Shown: positions 42,053 to 51,474 of the stretch, one piece after another
How the letters are laid out: each line of letters starts with the position of its first letter
How positions within the stretch are numbered: the stretch's first letter is position 1
Assembly (NCBI GenBank): GCA_965267355.1
Contig: OZ253956.1
Coordinates: forward strand, 124,001 to 188,000
Direction: 5' to 3'
DNA length: 64,000 nucleotides
DNA from: GCA-002793235 sp965267355
GTDB lineage: Bacteria; Bacteroidota; Bacteroidia; Flavobacteriales_E; Vicingaceae
Notes under the pieces: model-generated
Told to the model about the DNA's origin: nothing
The model's database searches: none
The model's input: only the letters and a program-made list of their open reading frames with translations
Position numbers and translations under genes: made by a program

Positions 42053-42631
42053 TTGAAATCCACATTGTTTAAGAAAAAACCTAAAATAGAAGACCTAAGT
42101 GATTTAGAACTTATTAATTTGATTGTAACTAAAAATCAATCAGATCATTTTCAGCATATCTATTTGCGTTATTCTAAGCTGGTATATAATAAATGCTTAT
42201 CACTTTCTAACGATATGGATGTTGCTAAAGACTTAACTCATGATATTTTTTTAAAAGTATTTTTAAATCTATCTACTTTTAAAGGAAATGCTAAGTTTTC
42301 TACATGGCTATACAGTATTACATATAATTTTTGTATTAATTATTTAAAAAAGGAAAGAAAACCATCAGAAAATAATGAAGAAATGCATGATATTACTGAT
42401 GAAGAAGGAGAAAAATTAGAACAAGAACTTTTAAAAATAAAAGTAGATTGTTTACAAAAAGTTTTAAATGCTATTTCTATAGAAAATAAAAGTATTTTAT
42501 TAATGAAATACCAGGAAGAATATAGTATAAGAGAAATTGCTGACATTTTAGAACTATCAGAAAGTGCAGTTAAAATGAGAATAAAAAGAGCTAAAGCTCA
42601 GGCAGTTGAAGCAAATAAAAAATTATGTTAA
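42053..42631 (+). CDS. ECF-type RNA polymerase sigma factor
   Basis: This 192-residue sigma-70 family factor starts at TTG. Region 2 includes KDLTHDIFLKVFLNLSTFKG and STWLYSITYNFCINYLKK (about 60-105). Region 4 has VDCLQKVLNAIS and the HTH EEYSIREIADILELSESAVKMRIKRAK (about 160-185), the standard extracytoplasmic-function layout. No anti-sigma factor with a recognisable zinc domain follows; a 61-residue protein sits 10 bp downstream instead and then an MscS-like channel, so it may respond to envelope or osmotic cues. Confidence 0.92.
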   Translation: MKSTLFKKKPKIEDLSDLELINLIVTKNQSDHFQHIYLRYSKLVYNKCLSLSNDMDVAKDLTHDIFLKVFLNLSTFKGNAKFSTWLYSITYNFCINYLKKERKPSENNEEMHDITDEEGEKLEQELLKIKVDCLQKVLNAISIENKSILLMKYQEEYSIREIADILELSESAVKMRIKRAKAQAVEANKKLC

Positions 42632-42641
42632 CTTTAATTAA

Positions 42642-42827
42642 ATGAGTAACAACCACTTTAAAATAATAAAACCTACTGAGGAACCTCCTAAAGAAATAGA
42701 AAAAGAGGTAATGAGCAGTGTAAAAACAACCGTTCTAATTCTTAGAATTGTTCAGCTTTTTGTAGGTGATATTGAAGGTAGTGTTATGCACTTATTTAAA
42801 ACGAAAAAGACAAAAGATAAAAAATAA
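42642..42827 (+). CDS. Conserved-type small protein linked to the sigma factor
   Basis: This 61-residue protein has a polar N-terminus with proline/glutamate-rich FKIIKPTEEPPKEIEKEVMS and a hydrophobic stretch (TTVLILRIVQLFVGDI). It ends in a lysine-rich tail. Similar short proteins follow ECF sigma genes in other bacteroidetes as I recall, so an anti-sigma or accessory role is possible but unproven. It lies 10 bp after the sigma gene and 5 bp before the channel gene, in one operon. Confidence 0.62.
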   Translation: MSNNHFKIIKPTEEPPKEIEKEVMSSVKTTVLILRIVQLFVGDIEGSVMHLFKTKKTKDKK

Positions 42828-42832
42828 ATACT

Positions 42833-43666
42833 ATGGGTATTATAGAAAGTATCAAAACAAACTTTATCAAATCTATTGGTTCTCTAGGTAGCCAGGCATT
42901 AGATGTAATTCCAAAAATTTTAGGTGTTCTATTTTTATTACTAATAGGTTGGTTAATTGCTAAATTATTACGCTCTATTACCAAAAAACTACTATCCACG
43001 ATTAAAGTAGATGAGTTATCAGAAAAAATAGGGCTGCATAAAATATTTAATGAGTTAAATTTTAAAATTGTTATCTCCAAACTCATATCTCAGTTTGTAT
43101 ATTGGATAGTATTTTTAATGTTTGTTATATCAGCCTTTGAAACAATGGGAATGACCATTATTTCAAATGAAATAACTAAACTAGTTGGATACTTACCTCA
43201 ATTTATTTCTGCCCTGTTTATTTTTGTTGGAGGTATTTTATTAGCCAATTTTGTAAAGAAAAATGTAACTACAGCTACTAATTCTATTGGTCTATCAAGT
43301 TCTAAAGTTATCGGTAACATTGTTTTTTATGTTATTGCAATTTTTGTTACCATTACAGCATTAAACCAAGCAGGCATAGACACATCACTAATTACGTCTA
43401 ATATTGTAATTGTGATGGGAGCCATTTTATTGGCATTTGGTATTTCTTATGGGTTTGCTTCAAAAGATATCTTAACCAACATTTTATCTTCTTTTTACAG
43501 TAAAGAAAGATATACTGAAGGAATGGTTATTAAAATAAACGACATTGAGGGAGAAGTAGTAAAAGTAGATAGCATTGCTATAACAATTACAACTAAAGAT
43601 AACAAAACTATTGTTATACCAGCTAAAAAATTAATCTCTGAAACTGTAGAGATTATTAAATTATAA
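42833..43666 (+). CDS. MscS-like mechanosensitive channel with conserved-TM-helix N-terminus
   Basis: This 277-residue protein has four to five helices and a short MscS beta domain. The N-terminal part resembles the conserved-TM-helix group (KILGVLFLLLIGWLIAKLLRSI). MscS-type features are SLITSNIVIVMGAILLAFGISYGFASKDILTNILSSFYS (pore helix and following loop, about 180-220) and the beta segment YTEGMVIKINDIEGEVVKVDSIAITI (about 226-251). It lacks the large MscS C-terminal vestibule. Likely released ions on hypo-osmotic shock; third gene of the sigma operon. Confidence 0.88.
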   Translation: MGIIESIKTNFIKSIGSLGSQALDVIPKILGVLFLLLIGWLIAKLLRSITKKLLSTIKVDELSEKIGLHKIFNELNFKIVISKLISQFVYWIVFLMFVISAFETMGMTIISNEITKLVGYLPQFISALFIFVGGILLANFVKKNVTTATNSIGLSSSKVIGNIVFYVIAIFVTITALNQAGIDTSLITSNIVIVMGAILLAFGISYGFASKDILTNILSSFYSKERYTEGMVIKINDIEGEVVKVDSIAITITTKDNKTIVIPAKKLISETVEIIKL

Positions 43667-43720
43667 CTTATTCATTAAAATGAAACCCTTCGTGAAATAT
43701 AACTATTATTTGATTATATA

Positions 43721-44011
43721 TTAAATCACATCCACTCCAATAATACTTCTTACCGGTAAACTATGTATTCCTTTTAACAATACCTTAGATTTTTTAATAG
43801 AAATAATTTTAGCTTCAACTTTTTTCACTCCATCTTGACAAGCAAAAACTATTTTAGCTTTTTTGCCTCTATACTTCCCACTAATTTCAAGTGCTTTTTG
43901 AAGGTTATTTCTTCTTCGGTTTTTTTCAATACTATTAAATAACACATCCGATTTAAAATAGTTTAATCTGGATAGTTTATCTTTCTCTACTCTTTTTACA
44001 ATTCTTGTCAT
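43721..44011 (-). CDS. Conserved bacteroidete small protein of unknown function
   Basis: This 96-residue basic cytoplasmic protein has a helical N-terminal half (EKNRRRNNLQKALEISG) and a beta-rich C-terminal half (KAKIVFACQDGVKKVEAKIISIKKSKVLLKG) ending in PVRSIIGVDVI. The arrangement recalls a family of short bacteroidete proteins carrying the RRRNNLQKAL patch; no function is known to me. It stands alone between the channel and ligA. Confidence 0.65.
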   Translation of the reverse strand: MTRIVKRVEKDKLSRLNYFKSDVLFNSIEKNRRRNNLQKALEISGKYRGKKAKIVFACQDGVKKVEAKIISIKKSKVLLKGIHSLPVRSIIGVDVI

Positions 44012-44334
44012 ATAAATTAGGTTTTAATGGTTAAATATCTATTTAATAATAATTACTAAAATATGGTTAAGTAAAAGGTTCTGTTTCTCAACTTACCTCT
44101 AAACGAAATATCTGTTTTAATAATCTTCTCTTCATAGTTTTCTTTGTTGTTCTTTTTCTTAAAAAACATATTGTATAGTTTGTTGTCAGAAATTCATTCC
44201 AACAATGGTTTTAATAAAAAAATTGAAATTATATATACTTCTCCTAAGGAACTAGAAGACTTTAATATTATATGTAACTGTTAAAACAATCATACATTCT
44301 AATTATAAGCATTTTTTTATAAATTAACAAGCAT
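44012..44334. other. 323-bp gap upstream of a small gene and downstream of ligA
   Basis: AT-rich sequence between the 96-residue protein gene and the end of ligA. A 37-codon minus-strand ORF (44056-44169, product starting MFFKKKNNKENYEEK) is open but unsupported. No tRNA, terminator or strong repeat is visible. Confidence 0.4.
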
Positions 44335-46353
44335 TTATGCTATTAATTCAGAGAGCCTTTGCTCATTAATAATCTCTATTCCTAAATCTTGCGCTTTTGC
44401 TAATTTGCTTGGCCCCATATTCTCGCCTGCAACTATATAACTGGTTTTTTTAGAAATAGAACTACTTACCTTACCACCGTTTTGTTCTATCAATTGTTTT
44501 AACTCATTACGACTAAACAAGGTAAACACTCCACTTACTACAAAGGTTAAACCTTCTAACTTATTTGTAGTGTTGGCTAATTGTTCTTCACTTAATTTAA
44601 ACTGCAAACCATGAGTTTTTAATCGATTTATTAACTTTATATTGACTTCTACTTTAAAGTAGTCTAATAAGCTCTCTGCTATTCTATCTCCAATTTCATC
44701 GGTTGCAATTAATTCTTCAAAATTTGCTGCAATTAAGGCATCTATATTTTTAAACTGTCTAGCTAATTTCTTAGCAACCGTTTCACCAACATACCTTATT
44801 CCTAAAGCAAACAAGACCCGTTCAAAGGGTATTTGTTTTGATGCTTGCAACCCATCAATGATATTTTGAGATTTCTTTTCTTTAAAGGTATCTAATGCAA
44901 AAAGTTGGTCAAATGACAACTCATACAAATCAGCAATATTCTTAACTAAACCTTGTTCATACAACAAATCAATCGTTTCTTCTCCTAATCCATCAATATT
45001 CATTGCCTTACGGCTAATAAAATGCTGCATTTTACCTTTGATTTGAGGTGGACAACCCCATTCATTTGGACAATAGTGCTGAGCTTCTCCTTCTTTACGA
45101 ATCAATTCTGTTTCACATTCCGGGCAATGGGTGATATATTGGGTAGGTTCTGAAAATATATCGCGCTGTGTAACCTCAACATCCACTATTTTCGGAATAA
45201 TTTCACCACCTTTTTCTACCATTACGGTATCTCCTACTCTAATATCTAACTTTGCTATTTGATCAGCATTGTGTAATGATGCTCTTTTAACTGTAGTTCC
45301 GGCCAACAATACTGGCTCCAAATTAGCTACAGGTGTTATCGCACCAGTTCTACCTACTTGATAAGTAATTTCGTTTAGTTTGGTTTTTACTTGCTCTGCT
45401 TTAAACTTATAAGCTATGGCCCATTTTGGTGACTTAGCTGTAAAACCTATCTCTTCTTGTCGGGCATAATTATTTACCTTAATTACAATCCCATCAATCT
45501 CAAAGTTTAAATGATGTCGCTCATTATCCCAGTAACCGATAAACTCAAAAATCTCATCAACACTAGTGCATTTATTAATGTAATTATGTTCTACTCTTGG
45601 AACTTTAAATCCCCATTCACCAGCCTTTTGTATAGAGTCATAATGGGTTTGAAATGGTAAATTATCTCCCAATACAAAATATAAATAACTATCCAACTTC
45701 CGTTGAGCAACTACACCAGAATCTTGCATTTTTAAAGTACCAGAAGCAGTATTACGTGCATTGGCATACAACTCTTCCCCGACTTCAGCACGTTGCTCAT
45801 TTAATTTTTGGAAAACATTTCTAGGAAAAAATATTTCACCTCTTATTTCAAATTCATCAGGATAGTCGTTTCCATTTAAACTTAAAGGAACTGACCGTAT
45901 GGTTTTTACATTAGCCGTAATATCATCCCCCTGCACCCCATCACCACGTGTAACAGCCCTAAATAATTTTCCATTTTTGTAAGTAATACCAATAGCAACA
46001 CCATCATATTTTAACTCGCAAACATATTCTATATCTCCATCTACCAACTTTTTAATACGATTTTCAAAATCAGCAATTTCTTCTCTACTGTAGCTATTAC
46101 TTAGCGATAGCATAGGGTATTTATGCTTGATTGTGTCAAATTCTTTGGTTACCTCTCCTCCTACTCTTTTAGTTGGTGAGTCCTCATAAACCAATTCAGG
46201 AAATTGCTCCTCCAACTGCTGCAATTCCTTGAGAAGCATATCAAAATCATAATCAGAAATGGTAGGCTTATCTAACACATAATAATTGTAATTATGTTGC
46301 TTCAATTCTTCTGTTAACTGATCTATTTTTTGTTTTGCTTCCTGATTGTTCAT
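44335..46353 (-). CDS. ligA: NAD-dependent DNA ligase
   Basis: This 672-residue ligase seals replication nicks using NAD+. The catalytic lysine lies in CELKYDGVA near residues 112-120. Zinc cysteines are CPECE and CPNEWGCP (about 409-432), helix-hairpin-helix repeats span about 440-585, and a BRCT domain closes the protein from LEGLTFVVSGVF near 593. The length is that of the family. Start at 46353 (MNNQEAKQK). Monocistronic. Confidence 0.97.
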   Translation of the reverse strand: MNNQEAKQKIDQLTEELKQHNYNYYVLDKPTISDYDFDMLLKELQQLEEQFPELVYEDSPTKRVGGEVTKEFDTIKHKYPMLSLSNSYSREEIADFENRIKKLVDGDIEYVCELKYDGVAIGITYKNGKLFRAVTRGDGVQGDDITANVKTIRSVPLSLNGNDYPDEFEIRGEIFFPRNVFQKLNEQRAEVGEELYANARNTASGTLKMQDSGVVAQRKLDSYLYFVLGDNLPFQTHYDSIQKAGEWGFKVPRVEHNYINKCTSVDEIFEFIGYWDNERHHLNFEIDGIVIKVNNYARQEEIGFTAKSPKWAIAYKFKAEQVKTKLNEITYQVGRTGAITPVANLEPVLLAGTTVKRASLHNADQIAKLDIRVGDTVMVEKGGEIIPKIVDVEVTQRDIFSEPTQYITHCPECETELIRKEGEAQHYCPNEWGCPPQIKGKMQHFISRKAMNIDGLGEETIDLLYEQGLVKNIADLYELSFDQLFALDTFKEKKSQNIIDGLQASKQIPFERVLFALGIRYVGETVAKKLARQFKNIDALIAANFEELIATDEIGDRIAESLLDYFKVEVNIKLINRLKTHGLQFKLSEEQLANTTNKLEGLTFVVSGVFTLFSRNELKQLIEQNGGKVSSSISKKTSYIVAGENMGPSKLAKAQDLGIEIINEQRLSELIA

Positions 46354-46432
46354 GGCTTAGCGATTAGAATTTCTAAATTAAAAATAATGCCGCATTGTTC
46401 GTAAATTTGCAACACTAACTTACTAACAGCTT

Positions 46433-47164
46433 ATGAGCAAATTAGAGGAAGGAAAAAAATTATTTGAATCGGAAAAATTTAAAGAAGCATTAGTTTGTTT
46501 TAGTGAGTTTTTAGCAAGCAATGCTAACCATGGTGATGCTCTTTTTTACAGAGGGCTGTGCTATAGAAAAACTGGAAAATTTCAGGAATCAGTAATGGAC
46601 TTAACTGCACTAATTAAAAGGTTACCTGAAGAGGCTGACCTTTATTCTGAACGAGGAGTGAGTTATTATCACTTAAAAGATTATCATACTGCCCTAAAAG
46701 ATATGGATAAGGCAGTTGAATTAGAACCCAAAAATCCATACCGTTATTCGAGTAGAGCATATATTAAAGCATACGTTGATGTGGATGGTGCCATTGCTGA
46801 TTACGAACAAGCCACAATTTTAGATCCAAAAGATGATATTGCATACAACAATTTAGGTTTACTCTTAGAAAAAAGAGGGAAGCTAAAAGCTGCTCAAGAG
46901 AAGTTTAAAAGAAGTAATGAAATTATTGGGTACGACCCAGAGAAAAGGAAAAGTAAGGAAAATAGTGTTGAACTGGATGGCATAGAGGATGACATTATAA
47001 AAGAAGTTGATGAAAGAATTGAAAAAGCAAAACAATCAGCTGAGCAAGAGCAAAATCAATCAGAAAATAATATTGGCAAAATAATGTTGGATGTGTTTAG
47101 AGATAAACAAACTCGTAAAGAATATTTTAAGTTCTTAAAAGGAATCTTTAAGAAGTCTAACTAA
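46433..47164 (+). CDS. Cytoplasmic TPR protein
   Basis: This 243-residue protein has no signal peptide. About five TPR units (about 1-165) are visible, including GDALFYRGLCYRKTGKFQESV, AEDLYSERGVSYYHLKDYHTAL and IAYNNLGLLLEKRGKLKAA. A charged tail rich in Glu and Gln follows, and FKFLKGIFKKS ends the protein. It probably serves as an adaptor; partner unknown. It converges with folB and overlaps it by 8 nt. Confidence 0.8.
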   Translation: MSKLEEGKKLFESEKFKEALVCFSEFLASNANHGDALFYRGLCYRKTGKFQESVMDLTALIKRLPEEADLYSERGVSYYHLKDYHTALKDMDKAVELEPKNPYRYSSRAYIKAYVDVDGAIADYEQATILDPKDDIAYNNLGLLLEKRGKLKAAQEKFKRSNEIIGYDPEKRKSKENSVELDGIEDDIIKEVDERIEKAKQSAEQEQNQSENNIGKIMLDVFRDKQTRKEYFKFLKGIFKKSN

Positions 47165-47528
47165 TTTCTTCTCCTCTCTTTATATTGAATTGAATGGCCG
47201 TATTATCTATATGTCCACCTAATGGTACATTCAATTTAGCTACTTTTAGGCGGATATTCTCCACCTCATCAAACTTACTAAACAAAGCTTCAATTATTCT
47301 TTTACCAACATGCTCCAACAAATTAGAACGGATAGCCATTTGTTCTTTCACAATAGTAAAAACAGTCTGGTAATTAACAGCATCGTTAATGTTATCAGAA
47401 TTGGCTGGTTTGCTTAAATCTGTATCCAATTCAACATCCACCAAAAAGTTGGTACCTACTAAAGCTTCTTCTTTAAAACAGCCATGATAAGCGTAAATTT
47501 TTATTCCTTCAACAAATACTTTTCCCAT
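47157..47528 (-). CDS. folB: Dihydroneopterin aldolase
   Basis: This 123-residue folate-pathway enzyme opens with VFVEGIKIYAYHGCFKEEALVGTNF (IxxYAxHGCxxxE pattern, residues about 4-27) and has DAVNYQTVFTIVKE near 47-60 and LLEHVGKRIIEAL near 69-81. It splits dihydroneopterin to 6-hydroxymethyl-dihydropterin. Its start codon overlaps the gltX stop by one base (TAATG), so it is translationally coupled to gltX. Confidence 0.9.
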   Translation of the reverse strand: MGKVFVEGIKIYAYHGCFKEEALVGTNFLVDVELDTDLSKPANSDNINDAVNYQTVFTIVKEQMAIRSNLLEHVGKRIIEALFSKFDEVENIRLKVAKLNVPLGGHIDNTAIQFNIKRGEEIS

Positions 47529-49165
47529 TAAGCTTGTTTTAATTCAGCAACTCTACCTAAACCAACATTAATTCTGTTCAAAGTTTCTTCTTTACCTAAC
47601 AGAGAACAAATATCAAACATAGAGGGTCCCATTCCAGCACCAGTAACTAACAAACGGAAGCCAGGTAATACAGCACCAAAACCTAATTCTTTTCTTTCTA
47701 AAAAGGCTTTAAACTCTGTTTCAATATTCTCAGATGTAAAATCAGTAATCTCCTCTAAAATGGTTTTTAATTCTTCGATAATTGCTGGCGTATTTTCCTT
47801 CCATTTTTTACGAAGTGTTTTTTCATCATATTCAGTTGGAGCATAAAACATAAAAGTTCCTTCCTTCACAATATCAATTGGAAAAGTCGCTCTTTCCTTC
47901 ATTAATTCACAAATCCTTGCTAACTTTTGAAAATTGCTATCATGATACTCTCTTTGTATCACTGATGCTTCTTCATCACTAACTCCTTCTCCATTCATAC
48001 TCCAACTTGGGAATAAAAGTCTTTTTCCAAGAAGCTCATACACTTCATTTTTTTTCTCCAATAAAATTTTCGCTATTTCTTCACCTGACTTAGCTCTCAA
48101 GTATTGCTCGTTAAACCACTTAGTTTTGTCTGGATCGAATTTAGCACCTGATTTGCCCACTCTTTCTAATGAGAATGCTTCAATTAATTCTTCCAATGAG
48201 AAAATCTCTTGAGGAGTTCCTGGGTTCCATCCTAAAAAGGCTAGCATATTAACAAATCCTTCTGCAAAATATCCGCTTTCTCTATATCCAGATGAACTTT
48301 CTCCTTCTTCAGGATTCCATTGAATTGGAAAAACAGGAAATCCTAACCGATCTCCATCTCTCTTACTCAACTTACCATTACCATCTGGTTTTAAAATTAA
48401 TGGTAAATGAGCAAATTCTGGCATTTCATTTTCCCAGCCTAAACATCTGTATAATAAAACATGTAAAGGGCCTGATGGTAACCACTCTTCACCTCTAATC
48501 ACATGAGTAATTTTCATCAAATAATCATCTACCACATTAGCCATATGGTATGTTGGCATTCCATCAGCTTTATACAATACTTTATCATCCAAATTAGAAG
48601 AATGAACAACAACCCACCCTCTAATTATATCTTGGAATTTTATCTCTTCGTTTCTAGGAATCTTAATCCTAACTACATAAGGTTCTCCAGCGTCTAATCT
48701 CTTTTGCACTTCTTCTGCAGAAAGTGTTAAAGAGTTTTTCATGGAGTTACGAGAGTTTGCATTGTACTGAGGAGCAGCTACACCCGCTGCTTTTAAGTTT
48801 TCTCTCATCTGCTCTAACTCTTCTGGAGTATCAAAAGCATAATATGCGTGACCAGCTTCTAATAACTGATTAACATACTTCTTATAAATTCCTGCTTCTT
48901 TTCTTTCAGATTGACGGTAAGGACCTAAATCACCTCCAACACCTACACCTTCATCAGGTGTTAAACCACACCAATTTAAAGCTTCCAAAATATATTCTTC
49001 AGCACCCAGCACATAACGAGTTTGGTCGGTATCTTCTACTCTCAATAAAAAATCACCCCCATGTTTTTTTGCAAACAGGTAATTATACAAAGCTGTTCTA
49101 ACACCCCCCATGTGTAATGGCCCTGTTGGACTAGGTGCAAACCTTACGCGTACTTTTTTCTCCAT
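47528..49165 (-). CDS. gltX: Glutamate--tRNA ligase (Glu/Gln-type possible)
   Basis: This 545-residue class I synthetase has VRFAPSPTGPLHMGGVRTA (HIGH variant HMGG) at about 6-24 and the KMSKS-like KLSKRDG near 268-274. A bacteroidete-type insertion (DRLGFPVFPIQWNPEEG and onward) follows KMSKS before the anticodon-binding domain. It charges tRNA-Glu; whether it also serves tRNA-Gln cannot be told. It is transcribed with folB. Confidence 0.95.
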   Translation of the reverse strand: MEKKVRVRFAPSPTGPLHMGGVRTALYNYLFAKKHGGDFLLRVEDTDQTRYVLGAEEYILEALNWCGLTPDEGVGVGGDLGPYRQSERKEAGIYKKYVNQLLEAGHAYYAFDTPEELEQMRENLKAAGVAAPQYNANSRNSMKNSLTLSAEEVQKRLDAGEPYVVRIKIPRNEEIKFQDIIRGWVVVHSSNLDDKVLYKADGMPTYHMANVVDDYLMKITHVIRGEEWLPSGPLHVLLYRCLGWENEMPEFAHLPLILKPDGNGKLSKRDGDRLGFPVFPIQWNPEEGESSSGYRESGYFAEGFVNMLAFLGWNPGTPQEIFSLEELIEAFSLERVGKSGAKFDPDKTKWFNEQYLRAKSGEEIAKILLEKKNEVYELLGKRLLFPSWSMNGEGVSDEEASVIQREYHDSNFQKLARICELMKERATFPIDIVKEGTFMFYAPTEYDEKTLRKKWKENTPAIIEELKTILEEITDFTSENIETEFKAFLERKELGFGAVLPGFRLLVTGAGMGPSMFDICSLLGKEETLNRINVGLGRVAELKQA

Positions 49166-49211
49166 CTGTTAAAATTAAGGCAGCAAAGGTAATTTATTCA
49201 TACTCAAAAAA

Positions 49212-49241
49212 AAAGCTCTTTTGAAATTTCAAAAGAGCTTT
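49212..49241. terminator. Rho-independent terminator
   Basis: AAAGCTCTTTTGAAA and TTTCAAAAGAGCTTT form a perfect stem; on the minus strand it is followed by a T run. It lies 18 bp beyond the stop of the T9SS protein gene (49260) and before gltX. Confidence 0.9.
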
Positions 49242-49259
49242 ACTATAATCAAAATGAAC

Positions 49260-50717
49260 CTATTTATCGATAACTATTCTTCGCGTATAAACTCGCTCTC
49301 CCAAATAATCTAGTGAAACAAAATATATTCCTGAAGAAATTTCATCAGTTAATATTTTAACTTCTTGAATATTCTCTACTAAAACCACTTTAATTTTTTG
49401 TCCTAAAACATCTGTTAAAACAATTTCACCACCTAAATACTCATTTGGTACACTAACATTAAAATATTTTTTTGCTGGAATAGGATAAATACTTATTTCA
49501 TTAATACTAGCAATGTTCTCAATTGAAGTACTAATAACATTTACAGAATCACAAAAAGTATTAGTATTACAACCGTTACTATCAGTTACTGTTAAACAAA
49601 CATAATACATTCCTGTAGAGGCGTATGAATGAGAAGGTTGCTGCATAGAAGATGTATCTGCATCACCAAAATCCCAACTATAACTCATAGCACTTAATGA
49701 AGAATCACTAAACTGTATTGTAGTTCCTCCAGCATTCATCCATCCAAAATTAGCAGAAGCTGTATCGTGCACCGCTACTGAAACATTATGTGTTTCAAAA
49801 CAATTTTGAGTATAGCCATAATAAGTAGTTGTAAGTGAAGTATTGTAAGAATCTGGTGAGCTGTAGGCATAAACAGTATCAAAAGGTGTATAAATCCCAG
49901 TACCATCATCAAAATTCCACTGGTAAAGTGGGTTTGATGAAGAAGATAAATTAAACATCGCATCAGTATTTACAGCTGATGAATTTGAAAAAGTAATGGT
50001 ATCATTTGGGCAAACTGATGCAGGAAGCACAGTATATAAAGATGTAATATCAGTAGTAAATATGGGTGATAAAAACGCGTCCATATCCCATCCGGCAAAA
50101 TCATCAAAAGCATTATACCAAACACCAGCAAATTCTGCAGAAGATAATCGTTCTCCGTTTCCATCTGCATTAGCACTAGTATTTGTTACATAATAAGGGT
50201 TAGCAGGAAAAGCTGCATTTAATTCTAATGCTACGGCAAAGGTGTCAGTTATAGAAACTGGTGAGCTAAACATTAAAGGTTGAGCTGCAAATCCAACATC
50301 CATTACCTGAACATCAGCAGAATCTATCATAGTAGAAGGCTCATTATCTACGTTAACATCATATACCTTAATTGTCATAATAATTGGAATAGCATTTCCC
50401 GGAATTCCATCTGTATCCAGATATACATGTGCACTAATACCATGTATTGTGCCAGTACCTGAAAAGTAATAAACCTGAGCAGTACCTGAAATATAAGTCG
50501 TTATATCCATTGTATCTATTTCTGGAAGACCAGTTAACTTAGATATTGGATATTCTACCGTATCGGTACAATTAACTGTTTTATTGTTAACTGTTTTTTT
50601 CACCTTCAAATCAACAAGGTGATTTAAGGTTTGTGGATTTACAATTGGTAAATTGACTTGCGCAGTCAAAAAAGTTGTAATAACTGTAAATAAAAATAGA
50701 GTGTAGATTTTTTTCAT
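49260..50717 (-). CDS. Secreted PKD protein with T9SS type A sorting domain
   Basis: This 485-residue protein has a signal peptide (KKIYTLFLFTVITTFLTAQ), a beta-rich N-terminal region (to about 230), and two PKD-like modules (LYQWNFDDGTGIY and MSYSWDFGDADTSS, about 235-390). The C-terminal 80 residues (ISIYPIPAKKYFNVSV, DVLGQKIKVV, SSGIYFVSL) are the type A T9SS cargo domain. It therefore depends on the T9SS and is probably a cell-surface protein. No catalytic domain is recognised. It lies downstream of lspA. Confidence 0.9.
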   Translation of the reverse strand: MKKIYTLFLFTVITTFLTAQVNLPIVNPQTLNHLVDLKVKKTVNNKTVNCTDTVEYPISKLTGLPEIDTMDITTYISGTAQVYYFSGTGTIHGISAHVYLDTDGIPGNAIPIIMTIKVYDVNVDNEPSTMIDSADVQVMDVGFAAQPLMFSSPVSITDTFAVALELNAAFPANPYYVTNTSANADGNGERLSSAEFAGVWYNAFDDFAGWDMDAFLSPIFTTDITSLYTVLPASVCPNDTITFSNSSAVNTDAMFNLSSSSNPLYQWNFDDGTGIYTPFDTVYAYSSPDSYNTSLTTTYYGYTQNCFETHNVSVAVHDTASANFGWMNAGGTTIQFSDSSLSAMSYSWDFGDADTSSMQQPSHSYASTGMYYVCLTVTDSNGCNTNTFCDSVNVISTSIENIASINEISIYPIPAKKYFNVSVPNEYLGGEIVLTDVLGQKIKVVLVENIQEVKILTDEISSGIYFVSLDYLGERVYTRRIVIDK

Positions 50718-50758
50718 AGCCTTGTAATTGATTTGTATCGTTAGTAGTACGATTCTGA

Positions 50759-51412
50759 CTAAGAATTGGTTTCAAGCATCTCCTCAATTTCTTCTGATTC
50801 TTTCTTGTTAAAAAATCGTTTATTGAAAAGAAAAATGATAGCAATACCAACAGAAATAGCAGCATCAGCTATATTGAAAACGGGTCTGAAAAACAAAAAA
50901 TCTTCTCCTCCCCAAAAGGGCATCCACTCAGGAAATGTTCCTTCAAACAAAGGAAACCATAGCATATCCACTACCCAACCGTGCAAGAACGGTGCATACC
51001 CACCTTCTTCAGGCATAAATGTGGCAATTTGATTAAAACTTTCGTTAAAAATTAAACCATAGAATGCACTATCTAAAATATTGCCAATGGCTCCAGCAAA
51101 TATCAAAGCCACACAAACTCTAAAACCTTTATGTGCACCTTTAGAAATCTTGAATAAATAATAACCAATACCAAAAACAGCTATTATCCTAAAAAGACTT
51201 AAAGCTAACTTACCCCAATCTCCACCAAACTCCATCCCAAAGGCCATTCCTTTATTTTCTATAAAATGAATTTGAAACCATTCTCCAAATACTGGAAAAC
51301 CACCACCAAGCATTAAATTTGTTTTTACCCAAATTTTTAGCCACTGATCAGCAAGCAGCACTAAAAAAGTAACCGTGAGTGGATGAAGTAATATGTTTAG
51401 GAATTTCTTCAC
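50759..51412 (-). CDS. lspA: Signal peptidase II (lipoprotein signal peptidase)
   Basis: This 217-residue membrane aspartyl protease cleaves prolipoproteins. The four helices and both catalytic aspartates are visible: GNILDS near 111-116 and FNIADA near 180-185. The membrane-external insertion between them (FMPEEGGYAPFLHGWVVDMLWFP and onward) is the usual bacteroidete one and explains the length. It starts 63 bp downstream of the DksA-like gene, separated by a terminator, so it may have its own promoter. Confidence 0.94.
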   Translation of the reverse strand: MKKFLNILLHPLTVTFLVLLADQWLKIWVKTNLMLGGGFPVFGEWFQIHFIENKGMAFGMEFGGDWGKLALSLFRIIAVFGIGYYLFKISKGAHKGFRVCVALIFAGAIGNILDSAFYGLIFNESFNQIATFMPEEGGYAPFLHGWVVDMLWFPLFEGTFPEWMPFWGGEDFLFFRPVFNIADAAISVGIAIIFLFNKRFFNKKESEEIEEMLETNS

Positions 51413-51423
51413 TAAAAAATAAA

Positions 51424-51455
51424 AATCGCTTCAAAGGTAAAACTTTGAAGCGATT
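51424..51455. terminator. Hairpin terminator after the DksA-like gene
   Basis: AATCGCTTCAAAG and CTTTGAAGCGATT form a 13-bp stem with a 6-nt loop, followed by T-rich sequence on the minus strand. It sits between the DksA-like gene (ends 51475) and lspA. Confidence 0.85.
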
Positions 51456-51474
51456 CATCGAATAAATAATAAAA

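Noticed and set aside
44056..44169. A 37-codon minus-strand ORF upstream of a small conserved gene
   Set aside because: Lysine/asparagine-rich and without recognised features; AT-rich chance ORFs of this length are common. Kept only as a note in the gap entry.
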